From NCBI GenBank assembly GCA_017745195.1, contig JAGHZW010000077.1, positions 1 through 36,225 on the forward strand: a DNA stretch of 36,225 bases, in the 5' to 3' direction. Shown here piece by piece: positions 35,793 to 36,225 of this stretch (the stretch's first letter is position 1; each line of letters opens with the position of its first letter). The stretch is from Pseudoxanthomonas sp. (GTDB taxonomy: Bacteria > Pseudomonadota > Gammaproteobacteria > Xanthomonadales > Xanthomonadaceae). The position numbers and the translations under genes are program-made. Below the pieces are notes generated by a model, which was given only the letters and a program-made list of their open reading frames with translations, did not search any database and had not been told where the DNA came from.

Positions 35793-36225
35793 TTACGCCC
35801 GCTCGCGCTCGATCGCGCGCCAGCCGATGTCGCCGCGGTGGAACTCGCTGGCCCAGTGGATCGCCTCGACGCCGGCGTAAGCGCGGCGCTGCGCGTCGGA
35901 GACCGAATCGCCCAGTGCCGCCACGCACAGCACGCGTCCGCCGGCGCTGATCACGCGGCCCTGCGCGTCGAGTGCAGTGCCGGCATGGAACACCTTGGCA
36001 TCGGCCGGTACCGCGTCCAGGCCGGTGATCACCTCGCCGGTGACCGGCGATTCCGGATACGGGCGCGCGGCCAGCACCACGCCGAGCGACGGACGCGGAT
36101 CCCACTGCGCCTGCGTTTCATGCAGGCGTCCGTCGATCGCCGCCTCGACCAAGTCGACCAGGTCCGACTGCAGGCGCAGCATCACCGGCTGGGTTTCCGG
36201 ATCGCCGAAGCGCACGTTGAACTCG
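35793..36225 (-). CDS. purD: Phosphoribosylamine-glycine ligase, C-terminal part
   Basis: The C-terminal about 144 residues of PurD, which joins glycine to 5-phosphoribosylamine in purine synthesis. The frame runs off the right edge, where it reads EFNVRFGDPETQ, the conserved ATP-grasp metal-binding segment. It is followed by VMLRLQSDLVDL, VVLAARPYPESPVTGEVI and the C-domain KVFHAGTALDAQGRVISAGGR. It ends at the TAA on 35795-35793. The gene is convergent with the M20D gene, and the 130 bp between them hold no other gene I can support. Confidence 0.95.
   Translation of the reverse strand, partial: EFNVRFGDPETQPVMLRLQSDLVDLVEAAIDGRLHETQAQWDPRPSLGVVLAARPYPESPVTGEVITGLDAVPADAKVFHAGTALDAQGRVISAGGRVLCVAALGDSVSDAQRRAYAGVEAIHWASEFHRGDIGWRAIERERA

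Overview
The window is GC-rich chromosomal DNA (upper 60s percent by eye) with gene content typical of the Lysobacteraceae/Xanthomonadaceae (Lysobacter, Luteimonas, Pseudoxanthomonas, Stenotrophomonas type). Supporting markers are a Xanthomonas/Caulobacter-type TonB-dependent receptor, a bfd-bfr pair, an erpA-nudC-ampE block, a bactofilin gene and a GH9 cellulase. The assignment rests on gene content and style only; no search was run. There is no integrase, transposase, phage gene or CRISPR array.

Layout. (1) 1-9622, nitrogen and respiration: the 3' part of an assimilatory nitrate reductase (nasA), whose upstream portion appears in inverted orientation at the window edge; cobA for siroheme precursor synthesis; a TonB-dependent receptor; and a complete napEFDABC operon for periplasmic nitrate reduction. 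(2) 9835-16353: a lipoprotein amidohydrolase; a tightly packed trio of SMC/OLD-like ATPase, PIN-domain nuclease and RNA ligase; and a convergent GH9 glycoside hydrolase. (3) 16461-18242: tRNA-Met with its own promoter and terminator, rppH, then a Fur-box-controlled bfd followed by bfr. (4) 18215-23334 on the minus strand: a DUF4126 membrane protein, a REC/degenerate GGDEF/degenerate EAL response regulator, and a hybrid histidine kinase with REC and HPt domains. (5) 23472-26909 on the plus strand: DUF6776 protein, bactofilin, erpA, nudC, ampE. (6) 26967-30003, mostly minus strand: a CD225 plus DUF2752 membrane-protein pair with a duplicated, decayed DUF2752 tail, then an LplT-like MFS/PlsC acyltransferase fusion. 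(7) 30142-36225: an active-looking MASE1-PAS-GGDEF cyclase, a LigB/DODA-type dioxygenase, an MgtC/DUF4010 membrane protein, an exported M20D hydrolase, and the 3' part of purD.

How they work together. nasA and cobA belong to nitrate assimilation (siroheme serves nitrite reductase). The nap operon moves quinol electrons through NapC and NapB to NapA in the periplasm. bfd and bfr form an iron store and release pair under probable Fur control. The kinase and response regulator form one translationally coupled unit that probably reads c-di-GMP rather than making it. Most other genes are housekeeping.

The best candidate for an undescribed system is the ATPase-PIN-RNA ligase trio at 11306-13830: a predicted sensor ATPase coupled to an RNA-cutting nuclease and an RNA-sealing enzyme. 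The second unusual item is the inverted nasA segment at 31-165, bounded by 7-bp inverted repeats; it is either a real inversion or an assembly artefact. A recurrent GCTAGNNT motif about 20-70 nt before six genes looks like the local -10 promoter element.
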